The notes: generated by a model not told the origin, from the letters alone. A stretch of DNA of 64,000 nt from Kineothrix alysoides (GCF_000732725.1 NZ_JPNB01000002.1:248001-312000), one strand, 5' to 3'; counted from the first letter of the stretch, positions 17,789 to 26,501 are shown. Program-made: numbers and translations.

Positions 17789-18964
17789 ATGTCGATGTAC
17801 TTTATTGGAATTGATATTTCCAAGTACAAACATGATTGCTGTATTATTTCAGCAACGGATCAAAAGGTTGTTTCAAAGTTTTCTATTAAAAATGATAAGG
17901 CAGGCTTTGAACAGCTACTCACTATTTTTCATTCTCTCTCCAATCCTCAGGACATAAAGATAGGGTTTGAATCAACAGCCCACTATGCCCTCAATCTTGA
18001 ACTCTTCCTTGAAAATGCCAACCACAGCTTCATGGAAATTAATCCAGTTCTCATCAAGGAATACAAGAAATCCACATCTCTAAGGCGAACCAAGACCGAC
18101 TCTGTTGACTGCGAATCAATAGCCCGGTGGTTAATGACTGTCGAGTACAAACCCCACTCAAAAGGATTTTACCACGCTTATTCCTTAAAGTCATTAACTC
18201 GTTTGCGTGACAGACTAGTTCGACAGCGTTCTTTTTATCTTGTAAAGATTACCAATGTGCTGGATCACACCTTCCCCGAATTCAAGCCCTTCTTTCATGA
18301 GCGTTTCTCTAAGACCGCTCTGTATCTGCTTGAAAACTACGGTTCCGCCGAAAAGATGGCAAGAATGAATTCCGCATCCTATGAGAAGCTCCGCTCTTTA
18401 TCAAGGGGTAATTTTTCTCCCCAACAGTTCCTTCGGTTAAAGGAGCTTGCCGCCAATACGGTCGGTGTAAACAACTCTATTTTTGATGTGGAACGGAACA
18501 GCCTGCTCACCCTGTACCAGTCTCTCGTAAAAGAGATTGACACGCTTGAAACAGAAATCAACAAGCTGATCGAGGAAGTACATCCTCACTATATGTCTGT
18601 TCCTGGCATCGGGACTATATCTGCCGCCGTTATCTATTCGGAATATGGAGATATATCGAACTTTTCAACACCAGCCCAGATGCTCGCATTTGCAGGGATC
18701 GAACCAGGTGTAAACGATTCCGGAACAGAATCACACGGAGGACGGATGGTAAAACATGGCTCACCGGGGCTCCGGTATGTCCTCATCAATTGCTGCCTTC
18801 CTTTAATCCGCTTTGATATGACATTCGCCGCCTACTATGCGAAAAAACGGGGAGAAGGCAAGCCCCACAGGGTTGCTATCACTCATGTGGCAAAGAAACT
18901 TGTTAGAGTCATCCATGCATTGGAGAGGCAAGGGGTAGACTTTAACGCTCAGAAGCTCCAATAG
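17789..18964 (+). CDS. IS110-family transposase
   Basis: A 391-residue recombinase. The ATG at 17789 has AGGAGG about 10 bases upstream. The N-terminal RuvC-like DEDD domain shows FIGIDISKYKHD, IGFEST and KTDSVDCESIARWL. The C-terminal Transposase_20 domain shows SVPGIGTISAAVIYSEYG, FAGIEPGVNDSGT (including the family's serine) and HGSPGLRYVLI. Length and domain order are normal, and the frame is intact, so the enzyme may be active. Confidence 0.9.
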   Translation: MSMYFIGIDISKYKHDCCIISATDQKVVSKFSIKNDKAGFEQLLTIFHSLSNPQDIKIGFESTAHYALNLELFLENANHSFMEINPVLIKEYKKSTSLRRTKTDSVDCESIARWLMTVEYKPHSKGFYHAYSLKSLTRLRDRLVRQRSFYLVKITNVLDHTFPEFKPFFHERFSKTALYLLENYGSAEKMARMNSASYEKLRSLSRGNFSPQQFLRLKELAANTVGVNNSIFDVERNSLLTLYQSLVKEIDTLETEINKLIEEVHPHYMSVPGIGTISAAVIYSEYGDISNFSTPAQMLAFAGIEPGVNDSGTESHGGRMVKHGSPGLRYVLINCCLPLIRFDMTFAAYYAKKRGEGKPHRVAITHVAKKLVRVIHALERQGVDFNAQKLQ

Positions 18965-19032
18965 CAGCTGTATCATAAGAACATCATTATCCCATCTGAA
19001 ATACGGTGTTTTCAGATGACTTGTTTGCTATA

Positions 19033-19040
19033 TCCTTTTT
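19033..19040 (-). promoter_or_regulatory. stranded Shine-Dalgarno upstream of the IS110 insertion
   Basis: Minus-strand AAAAAGGA lies about 34 bases after the stop of the CgeB-like gene, where the next gene of the operon should begin. Instead IS110 sequence follows, and the next gene start (17506) is about 1.5 kb away. It is probably the original ribosome binding site of the 15020-17506 gene. Confidence 0.45.
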
Positions 19041-19073
19041 TATCACTAAAGAATCTTTTTAAAAACCCCTTGA

Positions 19074-20252
19074 CTATTTATAGTTTGTCACCTCTAATAT
19101 TGTATCTACTCTTTCTTTATAGGTATGATACTTCTTCACTTTTTCATATCCATTTCTTGCGATTTCTTCCCTTTCCTTTTCATGGACTAAATAATAATCA
19201 GCTTTGTTTAATAAATCATCGTAATCTTCATAGTACACATAATCTTGTCCGGGAATAAAATACTCCAGAAAATCCTCCTGATAATTTGATAGCAAAAATC
19301 CCCCACATCCCATAATATCAAACGCTCTAAGAGGAATGCCGGAAATAATACTTTTTAAAGAAACATTTAAATTGATTTTGGAGCATTTATAAATCACTGG
19401 ACCTTCTTGCATGACTTCCGCTGTTCCCCTGTTATTAACTTTAGGAAGACGGGGAGTCTGTTCGTACGTATAAAAATCGACATGAAATCTTTCCGAAAGC
19501 AGTCCAAGTATTTCCTGCCTCTCCAGAGCAGTAACATGTCTGGCCAGAAAATAATGTGCATAAACCCATGCAAGCCGTTCAAATCCGTCTTGATTAACTA
19601 CTGTTGGGCAAACTCTTTGTAAATCTTCCATAATTTCCGGTGTCAACATACTTTCAAGAATAAACTTACCATAGACTTTTTTTTGTACTTGAATGCAACC
19701 GTCCAGATACCCTTTTGTATATTCTTTTAATCCCGACAACCTTTCATAGAAACAATTCTTCTGTTCGCTATATGTGGAACCAATAAAAGAAAGCTGTGTA
19801 CCATAAAATTTGCGCAGCTCATCATTTATTATATAGCCGTCATATCTCTCTACTGGAGCCGCCATAGGTAGATAATATACCGAATTAGCTCCATGCGCCC
19901 ATAAATCCAAACACACAGCTTTATCAAATACGAAGATATAATTATAAGGAAAAAATATGGTATTGGAATACAATTGTATAAAGGGACTATCAAACGTCCA
20001 TGACACATACTTTACCATGCAAGCATTAGATGCTATAGCGACAACAGGAAAATAGTTAAAAGAAAAAATAAAATCATAGTTTTTTCCTGCAATCGTCCTG
20101 ATGAGCTTTTCTCCTAACTCCATATTCAGTCTTGTATTCTCCGTTTCTCTTGGAAAAGAATAAAAATCTACAATATATCCTCGCCTCTTAAATTCTGCTG
20201 TTATGTCAATCTGACCCAGACTTTTCCATTCTATAAATAAAATCCGCACCAT
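19074..20252 (-). CDS. CgeB-like glycosyltransferase (paralogue 1)
   Basis: A 392-residue protein of the CgeB/DUF3880 type: an N-terminal GT-B half (ILFIEWKSLGQIDI, VSWTFDSPFIQLYS, YYLPMAAPVE) and a C-terminal Glyco_trans_1_2 half (LSFIGSTYSEQ, GIPLRAFDIMGCGGFLLSNY, DYVYYEDYDDLL). It shares these blocks with the proteins at 21311-22480 and 23141-24940, so the three are tandem paralogues. CgeB-like proteins are inferred glycosyltransferases named from B. subtilis spore-coat genes. The acceptor here is probably flagellin or a surface polymer. Confidence 0.8.
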   Translation of the reverse strand: MVRILFIEWKSLGQIDITAEFKRRGYIVDFYSFPRETENTRLNMELGEKLIRTIAGKNYDFIFSFNYFPVVAIASNACMVKYVSWTFDSPFIQLYSNTIFFPYNYIFVFDKAVCLDLWAHGANSVYYLPMAAPVERYDGYIINDELRKFYGTQLSFIGSTYSEQKNCFYERLSGLKEYTKGYLDGCIQVQKKVYGKFILESMLTPEIMEDLQRVCPTVVNQDGFERLAWVYAHYFLARHVTALERQEILGLLSERFHVDFYTYEQTPRLPKVNNRGTAEVMQEGPVIYKCSKINLNVSLKSIISGIPLRAFDIMGCGGFLLSNYQEDFLEYFIPGQDYVYYEDYDDLLNKADYYLVHEKEREEIARNGYEKVKKYHTYKERVDTILEVTNYK

Positions 20253-20380
20253 ATTCCTCCGATTTCTATTGTCATTTTATATTATAATATATCGGTTGCA
20301 TAAGAATCTTTAATAATCACTAAAAAATAAATGCCATGTTGTTAAATCAATGATTTTTTCTCAACACTTTACTATTATGA

Positions 20381-20386
20381 TATAAT
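20381..20386 (+). promoter_or_regulatory. -10 box for the fucosyltransferase gene
   Basis: TATAAT lies 40 bases before the ATG at 20426, after an AT-rich stretch. The -35 is weak. The gene is on the strand opposite to its neighbours and needs its own promoter. Confidence 0.4.
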
Positions 20387-20425
20387 GAAGAAAATTATAT
20401 GCCATTATGAGTTAAAGGAGAGGTT

Positions 20426-21304
20426 ATGAAAATTCAATATTTAAATGGCGGTCTTGCCAATCAAGTATTTCAATATATATTTGTGCGCTTTGCAGAATTA
20501 TATAATCCTTCGGACGAGCCCTGGTTCATTGATGATTCTTTCTTTTTCGTAAATAATGTGCATAACGGATATGAACTGGAAAAAGTATTTGGTATACAAG
20601 CTAATCTTTTGAGTAAGAGTTTTGATCCTGATGTTTGGCTGGAATTTATTAAAAACAAAAAAGAAGGAATCAGCATTGCTCAATCCTTTAAAAATCTGGG
20701 ACTTAACGTACAAATGATTGCAGAAACAATTAACTATCAAGAGCACAATCCCTTTGATGGCAAAATATTTCAAGTCCCTTCTAACGAGTTCCACCCAGAA
20801 ATAACAAAATTCCCAGGTGAGGTAATTTATTATCACGGATATTGGATTAATACAAAGTGGTTCCGAACCTACCGCCATATATTAGAAAGAGAGTTGTCCT
20901 TTCCAATAATAATTGACGAAAAAAATAATGCTTATGCTTCACATATCTTATCTTCTCTATCGATTGGCATTCATATACGTCGGGGCGACTATGTGAGTAT
21001 TGGTTGGGCGCTGTCCGATACATATTATTTTCAATCAATGGAAAAGTTAACAAAAGAACATCCTGACGCCGTTTTTTTTATTTTTTCCGACGATATTACT
21101 TGGTGTCGTACTAATTCAGATTCTTTAGGATTAACACTGGCAAAAAATTTAGTATTTGTAGAAGGAAATACACAAGACTCCAACTATATCGATTTGCAGC
21201 TAATGAGTATGTGCAGCGGATTACTTATGTCCAACAGCGCTTTCTGCTATCTTGCAGCCCTGTTGAATACACGTTTAAAGTTTTGTACTGAACCGCCAAG
21301 ATGA
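20426..21304 (+). CDS. alpha-1,2-fucosyltransferase family (GT11) protein
   Basis: A 292-residue protein starting MKIQYLNGGLANQVFQYIF, the GT11 N-terminal block. The signature SIGIHIRRGDYVSIGW (HxRRGDY) binds GDP-fucose, and FFIFSDDITWC and LMSMCSGLLMSNSAFCYLAA are the later family motifs. AAAGGAGAGG precedes the ATG. GT11 enzymes transfer fucose to galactose or related sugars of surface glycans. It lies on the plus strand inside a minus-strand array of CgeB-like genes and ends 7 bp from the convergent gene, which suggests separate acquisition. Confidence 0.85.
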   Translation: MKIQYLNGGLANQVFQYIFVRFAELYNPSDEPWFIDDSFFFVNNVHNGYELEKVFGIQANLLSKSFDPDVWLEFIKNKKEGISIAQSFKNLGLNVQMIAETINYQEHNPFDGKIFQVPSNEFHPEITKFPGEVIYYHGYWINTKWFRTYRHILERELSFPIIIDEKNNAYASHILSSLSIGIHIRRGDYVSIGWALSDTYYFQSMEKLTKEHPDAVFFIFSDDITWCRTNSDSLGLTLAKNLVFVEGNTQDSNYIDLQLMSMCSGLLMSNSAFCYLAALLNTRLKFCTEPPR

Positions 21305-21310
21305 TCGTTT

Positions 21311-22480
21311 CTAATCATTAATAATCTGTAAAATTTCTTCAATACGCTTTTGATATGTATGATATTTTTTTACCTTCTCATAGCCATTGCGGGCAATCTG
21401 CTTACGCTCTTCCTCATGAGTAAGATAATAATCCGCTTTACGCATTAAGTCCTCATAGTCACTATATAATACAATATCTTCCCCTGGAACAAAATGTTCC
21501 AAAACATCCTCCTGATAGTTGCTAAGCACAAAACCTCCGCTTCCCATGATTTCCATTATCCGGAGCGGAATTCCTGTCACTATACTCCTGAGCGTAACGT
21601 TAAGATTAATTTTAGCACACTTGTAAACTAATATGGCCTCTCGCATATTATTTGCACTTCCTTGGTTTATTACATTTATCAGTTCCGGGGTCTGCGAGTG
21701 TGTATATAAATGCACCTGATATCTCTCTGCCAGCATATTCAAAACTTCTTCACGCTCTATTGCTGTGATTTTTCTTGCCAATATATATCTTGCATAATAC
21801 CACTCTTGAGTACGTGTATCATCCGGATATAGCGGTACAGGGCACGCACTCTCTAATTCAGGAATTACTGGGGTCAACATCTTATCTATTATAAATTTAC
21901 CATATATCCTTTTTTGCGCCTGAATAATTCCATCCATATATCCCTTGGCAAACTCACTTACTCCTTCTGTTAAATTATATAACTGATTTTTTTTCTCATT
22001 ATAAGTGGAACCAACAAATGCTATATCTGTTGTATACTTTGTTTTTTGCTCTTCGGTCGGTATCATCCCATCATATATTTCCACCGGAGCCGCCATAGGA
22101 AGATAATATACGGTTTCAGCCCCTCTTCTTTTCAGATCAAGATAGGTCTCTTTGTCAAATATAAAGGCATAATTATAAGGATAGGATATCGTTCGGGAAT
22201 ATAGCGCCACGTTCGGGCTATCATAAGTCCAAGACACATATTTTATTCTGCACGCATTGCAAGCCAGAGATACTACGGGAAAATAATTAGTGGAAAATAC
22301 AAAATCATATTTATCCTCTGCAATCTTCTTTACCAGTTTTTCACCCATCTGAGGATTATGACGCATATCTTCCATACGAATAGGATAGTTAAAAAAGTCA
22401 ACAATATATCCCGCTTCAATGAAGGTTTCTACAATATATGCCAGTCCAAAACTCTCCCATCCTATTACCAGTATTGTCAT
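21311..22480 (-). CDS. CgeB-like glycosyltransferase (paralogue 2)
   Basis: A 389-residue protein with the same architecture as paralogue 1: ILVIGWESFGLAYI, VSWTYDSPNVALYS, YYLPMAAPVE, IAFVGSTYNEKKN, GIPLRIMEIMGSGGFVLSNY. Its start overlaps the preceding StrF-like gene by 4 bp (ATGA type), so the two are translationally coupled. It is probably a retaining GT-B enzyme of the flagellar or surface glycan pathway. Confidence 0.8.
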   Translation of the reverse strand: MTILVIGWESFGLAYIVETFIEAGYIVDFFNYPIRMEDMRHNPQMGEKLVKKIAEDKYDFVFSTNYFPVVSLACNACRIKYVSWTYDSPNVALYSRTISYPYNYAFIFDKETYLDLKRRGAETVYYLPMAAPVEIYDGMIPTEEQKTKYTTDIAFVGSTYNEKKNQLYNLTEGVSEFAKGYMDGIIQAQKRIYGKFIIDKMLTPVIPELESACPVPLYPDDTRTQEWYYARYILARKITAIEREEVLNMLAERYQVHLYTHSQTPELINVINQGSANNMREAILVYKCAKINLNVTLRSIVTGIPLRIMEIMGSGGFVLSNYQEDVLEHFVPGEDIVLYSDYEDLMRKADYYLTHEEERKQIARNGYEKVKKYHTYQKRIEEILQIIND

Positions 22481-23160
22481 CTTCCTTCATTCCTTTCCAC
22501 TATCTCTTCTCCATATTCCGCCAAAAACATCTGTCTATATTTATCATAATTCCATAGGCTGATTATCCCTTTGTCATCATGAATATACCAATCTTGATTC
22601 TGTAAGGGTACCACAATCGAATATCCTTTTCTTTTCATTTCAAAGCATTGAGATATATCATAATAATCCCATCCATCAAATAAATCTTCCCTCCATGGCA
22701 AGTCATACTGTGTCACCATAAGCAATCCATCTACTGCATCTACGCTCCAGTAACCATCCTTATCAAGTTCATATCTATATTTTTCCCATAATACATTTCC
22801 ATTTCCTCTGCTCACTCTTTCCCCATGCCACATAATACCGTCCTTTGGCATATTGAGGCATCCTACTAATCCAATCATGCCAATCCGGAAATCCTTCTTA
22901 AATATCTGCAGAACATCATAAATAAAGTATTTATTAATAATAAAAACATCTTGATGCATATATACCTTATATTTCGCATCATTGCAACGCATCCCCTCAT
23001 TATAGCCGGAAGTCATAGAGGCTGCCTCTCTTACTTCTACAAGCTCTATTTCTATCCCTTCCGGCTTTTCCAACCAATTAATATATTTAATACATTCGTC
23101 AAAAAAGAGAGTATCATTCACACAAATAATAAAGCATATCTTATTTTCGTTTATTCCCAT
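22477..23160 (-). CDS. StrF-like glycosyltransferase family 2 protein
   Basis: A 227-residue protein that begins with ICFIICVNDTLFFDECIKYI, then EVREAASMTSGYNEGM, KYKVYMHQDVFI and SVDAVDGLLMVTQYDLPW. These are hallmarks of the small GT2-like family around the StrF domain (Glyco_tranf_2_5), in which MHQDV is the DxD-like segment. It overlaps the upstream paralogue 3 gene by 20 bp and the downstream paralogue 2 gene by 4 bp, so all three form one operon. Confidence 0.8.
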   Translation of the reverse strand: MGINENKICFIICVNDTLFFDECIKYINWLEKPEGIEIELVEVREAASMTSGYNEGMRCNDAKYKVYMHQDVFIINKYFIYDVLQIFKKDFRIGMIGLVGCLNMPKDGIMWHGERVSRGNGNVLWEKYRYELDKDGYWSVDAVDGLLMVTQYDLPWREDLFDGWDYYDISQCFEMKRKGYSIVVPLQNQDWYIHDDKGIISLWNYDKYRQMFLAEYGEEIVERNEGR

Positions 23161-24940
23161 ATCTCTCCCCCAGCTTCTGTATCTCTTCTTCTAGCTTTTC
23201 TTTATCCCGTATCTGTGCCGCATGTAATATATGCATCAAAGCAATCACTGATAATTTCTCTGTTTGAATATTATCTATTACCCATTTCTCATCTTCCTGT
23301 CCTATTCCGTACTCTATCCTTCGAAGATAAAATACAGTTTCCAAATAAAGCCGGCATAAATCCTCTATACTACTATGTTGAAGTACACTCGGTTCTTTTC
23401 CAGATTCGAAATATTGTGTCAATTCTTTAATATATATATTTATAAAAGTATATAAATAATCAAATTCCCAGAAAACAGCTCTCAGTTCCTTGGAGAAATT
23501 CCGGTTGTACCAAATAATCACTTCTGCCCATGCCTCCATGGATCTTTGGCACAGTAACTGATTTATATAGTTTATCAACTGCTCCTTCAACTGAAAAAAA
23601 AGTTCTTTTTCTTGCCCCATCAGGAAAAAAAGACTATCTATCGTATCCGCCTTTACTTCATCAGGATTATTCGTATAACGGCATAACTCTTGATGCCAGC
23701 ATATGTTTCCATTCTTTGTTCTCAAATCTTCTAACTGCTGCATCGTATCAAAAATCTCTATTTCTCCTTCTTTGAAAATTATCGCCAATATCGTAAGGAT
23801 ACGGTGATAATATGTATGTGATTTTTTAACCTTATTATAGCCATTCCAAGCTATCCGTTCTCTTTCTTCTTCATGCTCCAGATAATAAGCCACTTTTTCA
23901 AGCAAGTCTTCTTCATTTGTATAATAAACATAGTCCTCTCCCGGAATAAAGAAATTCAAGAAATCTTCTTGATAATTTGTTAGAAGAAAACCACCGCACC
24001 CCATAATATCCATTGCCCTTAATGGAATTCCTGTATGTATACTCCTCAGTGTCATATTTAAATTAATCTTGCTGTTTTTGAATACGAGGGGCATCTCCTT
24101 CACATAATCTACAGTCCCCTTATTGTTTACCCCAGGAATGTGAAGAGTATAATCGGGCGTGTATAAGGTCATCTGATGATTTTGAGCCAAAAGCTTTAGT
24201 GCATTCATCCGTTCCTTACCGGTCATATGCCTGGCAAAAAAATAATTCGCATATATCCATGCATCCGTCTCCCATTCATCCTCTCCCCTTTTTATTGGGC
24301 ATACAGCACGCAGCTTCTGCAATATTATTTCATCCAACAATTCCTCCAGGAAAAAAACCTCTTGTATCTCATGCTGCATATTCATAATCCCTTGCAAATA
24401 CCCTTTAGCATAATCATCAACTCCCTCCAGCAGCTTCATGAAGTCCTGATTGTCTTCCTGATAAGTAGATCCTACAAAAGAAATATCGCTCGAATAAACC
24501 TCTTGATCATTCCTATTATCTATACTGTCATAATACTCTACCGGGGCTGCCATAGGCAGATAATAGACGGTCTTTATTCCCTGGTCGCAAAACTCCTTAT
24601 ACAAAGAATAATCAAAAAGAAATACATAATTAGTGGCACAGGAAAGATATTTAGAATAAAGCAATAAAAAAGGCGAATCGTATACCCACGATACATACTT
24701 TGTCCCGCAGTTATAGCAGGCATTAGCCGCAACTGGGTAAAAGTTGAGCGAGAATACGAAGTGATATGTTTTTTCCTTTAATGAGCTCTCAAGGGCATTC
24801 CTAAGACGTTCATTCTCTCTCATGTTTTCTTCTTTGGTGTCCCATGTATACATGGTAATATTGCAATTACACCTTTTCAACTCTGCTATTATATACTCTT
24901 GCCCGAAGCTGTCCCATTCTAAAAATAATACTTCTATCAT
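23141..24940 (-). CDS. CgeB-like glycosyltransferase (paralogue 3) with C-terminal extension
   Basis: About 599 residues from the ATG at 24940, which has GGAG 9 bases upstream and starts the conserved strand MIEVLFLEWDSFGQEYI; an upstream ATG is only 6 bases away. Residues 1-385 match paralogues 1 and 2 (VSWVYDSPFLLLYS, YYLPMAAPVE, ISFVGSTYQEDN, GIPLRAMDIMGCGGFLLTNY). The last 200 residues are helical, unrelated to anything I recognise, and absent from the other two. It is the first island gene after flagellin, beginning about 30 bp past the flagellin terminator, so it may be expressed by read-through. Confidence 0.8.
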   Translation of the reverse strand: MIEVLFLEWDSFGQEYIIAELKRCNCNITMYTWDTKEENMRENERLRNALESSLKEKTYHFVFSLNFYPVAANACYNCGTKYVSWVYDSPFLLLYSKYLSCATNYVFLFDYSLYKEFCDQGIKTVYYLPMAAPVEYYDSIDNRNDQEVYSSDISFVGSTYQEDNQDFMKLLEGVDDYAKGYLQGIMNMQHEIQEVFFLEELLDEIILQKLRAVCPIKRGEDEWETDAWIYANYFFARHMTGKERMNALKLLAQNHQMTLYTPDYTLHIPGVNNKGTVDYVKEMPLVFKNSKINLNMTLRSIHTGIPLRAMDIMGCGGFLLTNYQEDFLNFFIPGEDYVYYTNEEDLLEKVAYYLEHEEERERIAWNGYNKVKKSHTYYHRILTILAIIFKEGEIEIFDTMQQLEDLRTKNGNICWHQELCRYTNNPDEVKADTIDSLFFLMGQEKELFFQLKEQLINYINQLLCQRSMEAWAEVIIWYNRNFSKELRAVFWEFDYLYTFINIYIKELTQYFESGKEPSVLQHSSIEDLCRLYLETVFYLRRIEYGIGQEDEKWVIDNIQTEKLSVIALMHILHAAQIRDKEKLEEEIQKLGERYGNKRK

Positions 24941-24969
24941 ATCCATATTCTCCGAATTGTTGTTTTTAG

Positions 24970-25003
24970 GTAAAGAAAAGAGGATTGACAAGTGTCAATC
25001 CTC
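24970..25003 (-). terminator. flagellin intrinsic terminator
   Basis: On the minus strand GAGGATTGACA, a short loop and TGTCAATCCTC are followed by TTTTCTTTACC. It lies 19 bases after the flagellin stop. Confidence 0.85.
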
Positions 25004-25021
25004 CTGGTAAGGCAACAAATA

Positions 25022-25849
25022 TTACTGTAACAAGGACAATACACCCTGATTAGTCTGATTAGCCTGAGCAAGCATTGCCTGACCTGCCTGAGCAAGGATA
25101 TTGTTGTTAGAGTATTTAACCATCTCTGTAGCCATATCCGTATCACGAACTCTGGACTCTGCTGCTGTAGTATTCTCAACGATATTATCCAAGTTGCTGA
25201 TAGTATGCTCCAAACGATTCTGATATGCACCGAGGGACGATCTCTGAGATGCGACCTTTTCAAGAGCATCCTTTACTGTTGTTATATAAGTTCCTGCAGT
25301 TGCACCAGTTGTATCAGAAGACCAAGACAGCCCTGTTCCTGAAGTAAGCCCTAAATCCGTTGCTCTCATAGCCTTTGTTTGAAGCGATAACTGCTCACTA
25401 TTCTCAGCACCAATCTGCAAACCGAATGTTTTATCTGCAGAGAATAAAAGCTGATCATTGAACTTCGTTGTAGTAGCGATTCTATCAATTTCTGATGTTA
25501 ATTGGTTGATTTCATCAGAGATATATCCTCTCTGAGTCGTTGTGTAAGTACCATTAGCTGATTTTACAGAAAGCTCATTCATTCTCTGAAGCATATCCTG
25601 AACTTCTGCAAGAGCACCTTCTGCGGTCTGTGCTAAGGAAACACCATCCTGAGCGTTTGTAGAAGCCTGTGTAAGACCTCTGATCTGACGTCTCATTTTT
25701 TCAGAGATGGAAAGTCCTGCTGCATCATCTGCTGCACGGTTAATCTTGTAACCGGAAGATAACTTCTCAGTTGATTTAGCCTGTGCATTAGTTGTGATAC
25801 CTAACATTCTGTTAGAGTTCATTGCTGTAAGATTGTGTTGTACTACCAT
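25022..25849 (-). CDS. hag: flagellin
   Basis: A 275-residue minimal flagellin. The N-terminal D0/D1 (VVQHNLTAMNSNRMLGITT, LSSGYKINRAADDAAGLSIS) and C-terminal D1/D0 (ESRVRDTDMATEMVKYS, ILAQAGQAMLAQANQTNQGV) are joined by a short Ser/Thr-rich stretch at about 165-195 (TSGTGLSWSSDTTGATAG). That stretch is the likely surface-exposed O-glycosylation zone. A sigma-28 promoter lies at 25973-25999, the leader carries two candidate CsrA hairpins, and a strong terminator follows. The ribosome binding site AAGGAGG is about 8 bases before the ATG. Filament subunit exported through the flagellar type III system. Confidence 0.97.
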   Translation of the reverse strand: MVVQHNLTAMNSNRMLGITTNAQAKSTEKLSSGYKINRAADDAAGLSISEKMRRQIRGLTQASTNAQDGVSLAQTAEGALAEVQDMLQRMNELSVKSANGTYTTTQRGYISDEINQLTSEIDRIATTTKFNDQLLFSADKTFGLQIGAENSEQLSLQTKAMRATDLGLTSGTGLSWSSDTTGATAGTYITTVKDALEKVASQRSSLGAYQNRLEHTISNLDNIVENTTAAESRVRDTDMATEMVKYSNNNILAQAGQAMLAQANQTNQGVLSLLQ

Positions 25850-25852
25850 AGT

Positions 25853-25890
25853 ATATTCCTCCTTGAATATGTAGTGGCTTCCTTGCCACT
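25853..25890 (-). promoter_or_regulatory. twin CsrA-type hairpins in the flagellin leader
   Basis: In the mRNA, AGTGGC-AAGGAA-GCCACT (25890-25873) is followed after 2 nt by ATATTC-AAGGAG-GAATAT (25870-25853). Each has a 6-bp stem and a hexaloop holding the ANGGA core of CsrA sites. The second loop is the flagellin Shine-Dalgarno. Bacillus CsrA is known to repress hag by binding two such leader sites, with FliW relieving it. Confidence 0.7.
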
Positions 25891-25972
25891 TGTTTTTTGT
25901 AATGCTTTCTTCGGACCGTACGCTTCCTCTGTAAACATTAAATTTTGTAAGTAATTGTTTTACTTGTAATAT

Positions 25973-25999
25973 ATATCGGCTCGAATTCGAGATACTTTA
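25973..25999 (-). promoter_or_regulatory. sigma-28 promoter of flagellin
   Basis: Minus-strand TAAA, exactly 15 bases, then GCCGATAT. This matches the flagellar sigma-28 consensus TAAA-N15-GCCGATAA at 11 of 12 positions. Transcription would start about 115 bases before the ATG. Confidence 0.9.
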
Positions 26000-26027
26000 T
26001 AGCTAATTTTGTTTTTTTTATTATTTT

Positions 26028-26501
26028 TTATTTTTTTTTATCCATAAACTGAGGCTGGACAATTTGGGAATTACTCATACTCTTGTAGTAATCCAATGCA
26101 GCTTTAGAGGTCGTTCTATTCTTCTGCAAGGTCTTCCTGCCCACAGTAAAATAGTTTTGGGCAAGTTTATAATTCCGCGTTTCCTGTGCCTGAATTGCCA
26201 CACTTTTTTCTGTTACCTCTACAATTAATTGCTGCAGCTTAGCTATCTGGCTCTTATACTGTTCCCTGCCCCCTACTAGCTGCTCCTCAATATGCCGATA
26301 TAATGTCTCGAATCCTTCGTCCAGCTTCGAAAGTTCTTCTATCAGCTTCTCCTTTTCATCAATTGTTGCACCAAAATCTTCCACAGAACCTTCATTTTTC
26401 AGAATTTGTTCCTGGTTTAGATTTATTTCTTGTATACGGGATAAAATATCCGTTTTCTTATGCATGCTTTGTTCCAGAACTTGAAGATAATTTTCTATCA
26501 T
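26028..26501 (-). CDS. FliT/FlgN-like flagellar protein (putative export chaperone)
   Basis: A 157-residue, almost wholly alpha-helical protein (ILSRIQEINLNQEQIL, EKLIEELSKLDEGFETLY, QIAKLQQLIVEVTEKSVAIQ) ending in a lysine-rich tail. Its start overlaps the fliS stop by 4 bp. Small helical genes after fliS often encode FliT-like chaperones for FliD. Sequence alone does not separate FliT from the FlgN superfamily. It ends 28 bp before the flagellin promoter. Confidence 0.6.
   Translation of the reverse strand: MIENYLQVLEQSMHKKTDILSRIQEINLNQEQILKNEGSVEDFGATIDEKEKLIEELSKLDEGFETLYRHIEEQLVGGREQYKSQIAKLQQLIVEVTEKSVAIQAQETRNYKLAQNYFTVGRKTLQKNRTTSKAALDYYKSMSNSQIVQPQFMDKKK

Larger units (their letters stand above)
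17510..19030 (+). mobile_element. IS110-family insertion sequence
   Basis: An element of about 1.5 kb. It has a roughly 270-bp structured non-coding left end, one DEDD transposase gene and a short right end of about 60 bp. Ends are estimated: the left lies between the glycosyltransferase start (17506) and the first hairpin (17521), the right between the transposase stop and the stranded ribosome binding site at 19033. No long terminal inverted repeats are seen, as usual for the IS110 group. CAGATG occurs near both ends (17531 and about 19013). A long left end and short right end fit the IS110 subgroup rather than IS1111. Confidence 0.75.

Noticed and set aside
24941-24991. Longer start of CgeB-like paralogue 3 at 24991
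   Set aside because: It would run through the flagellin terminator stem; the ATG at 24940 has a ribosome binding site and starts the conserved fold.
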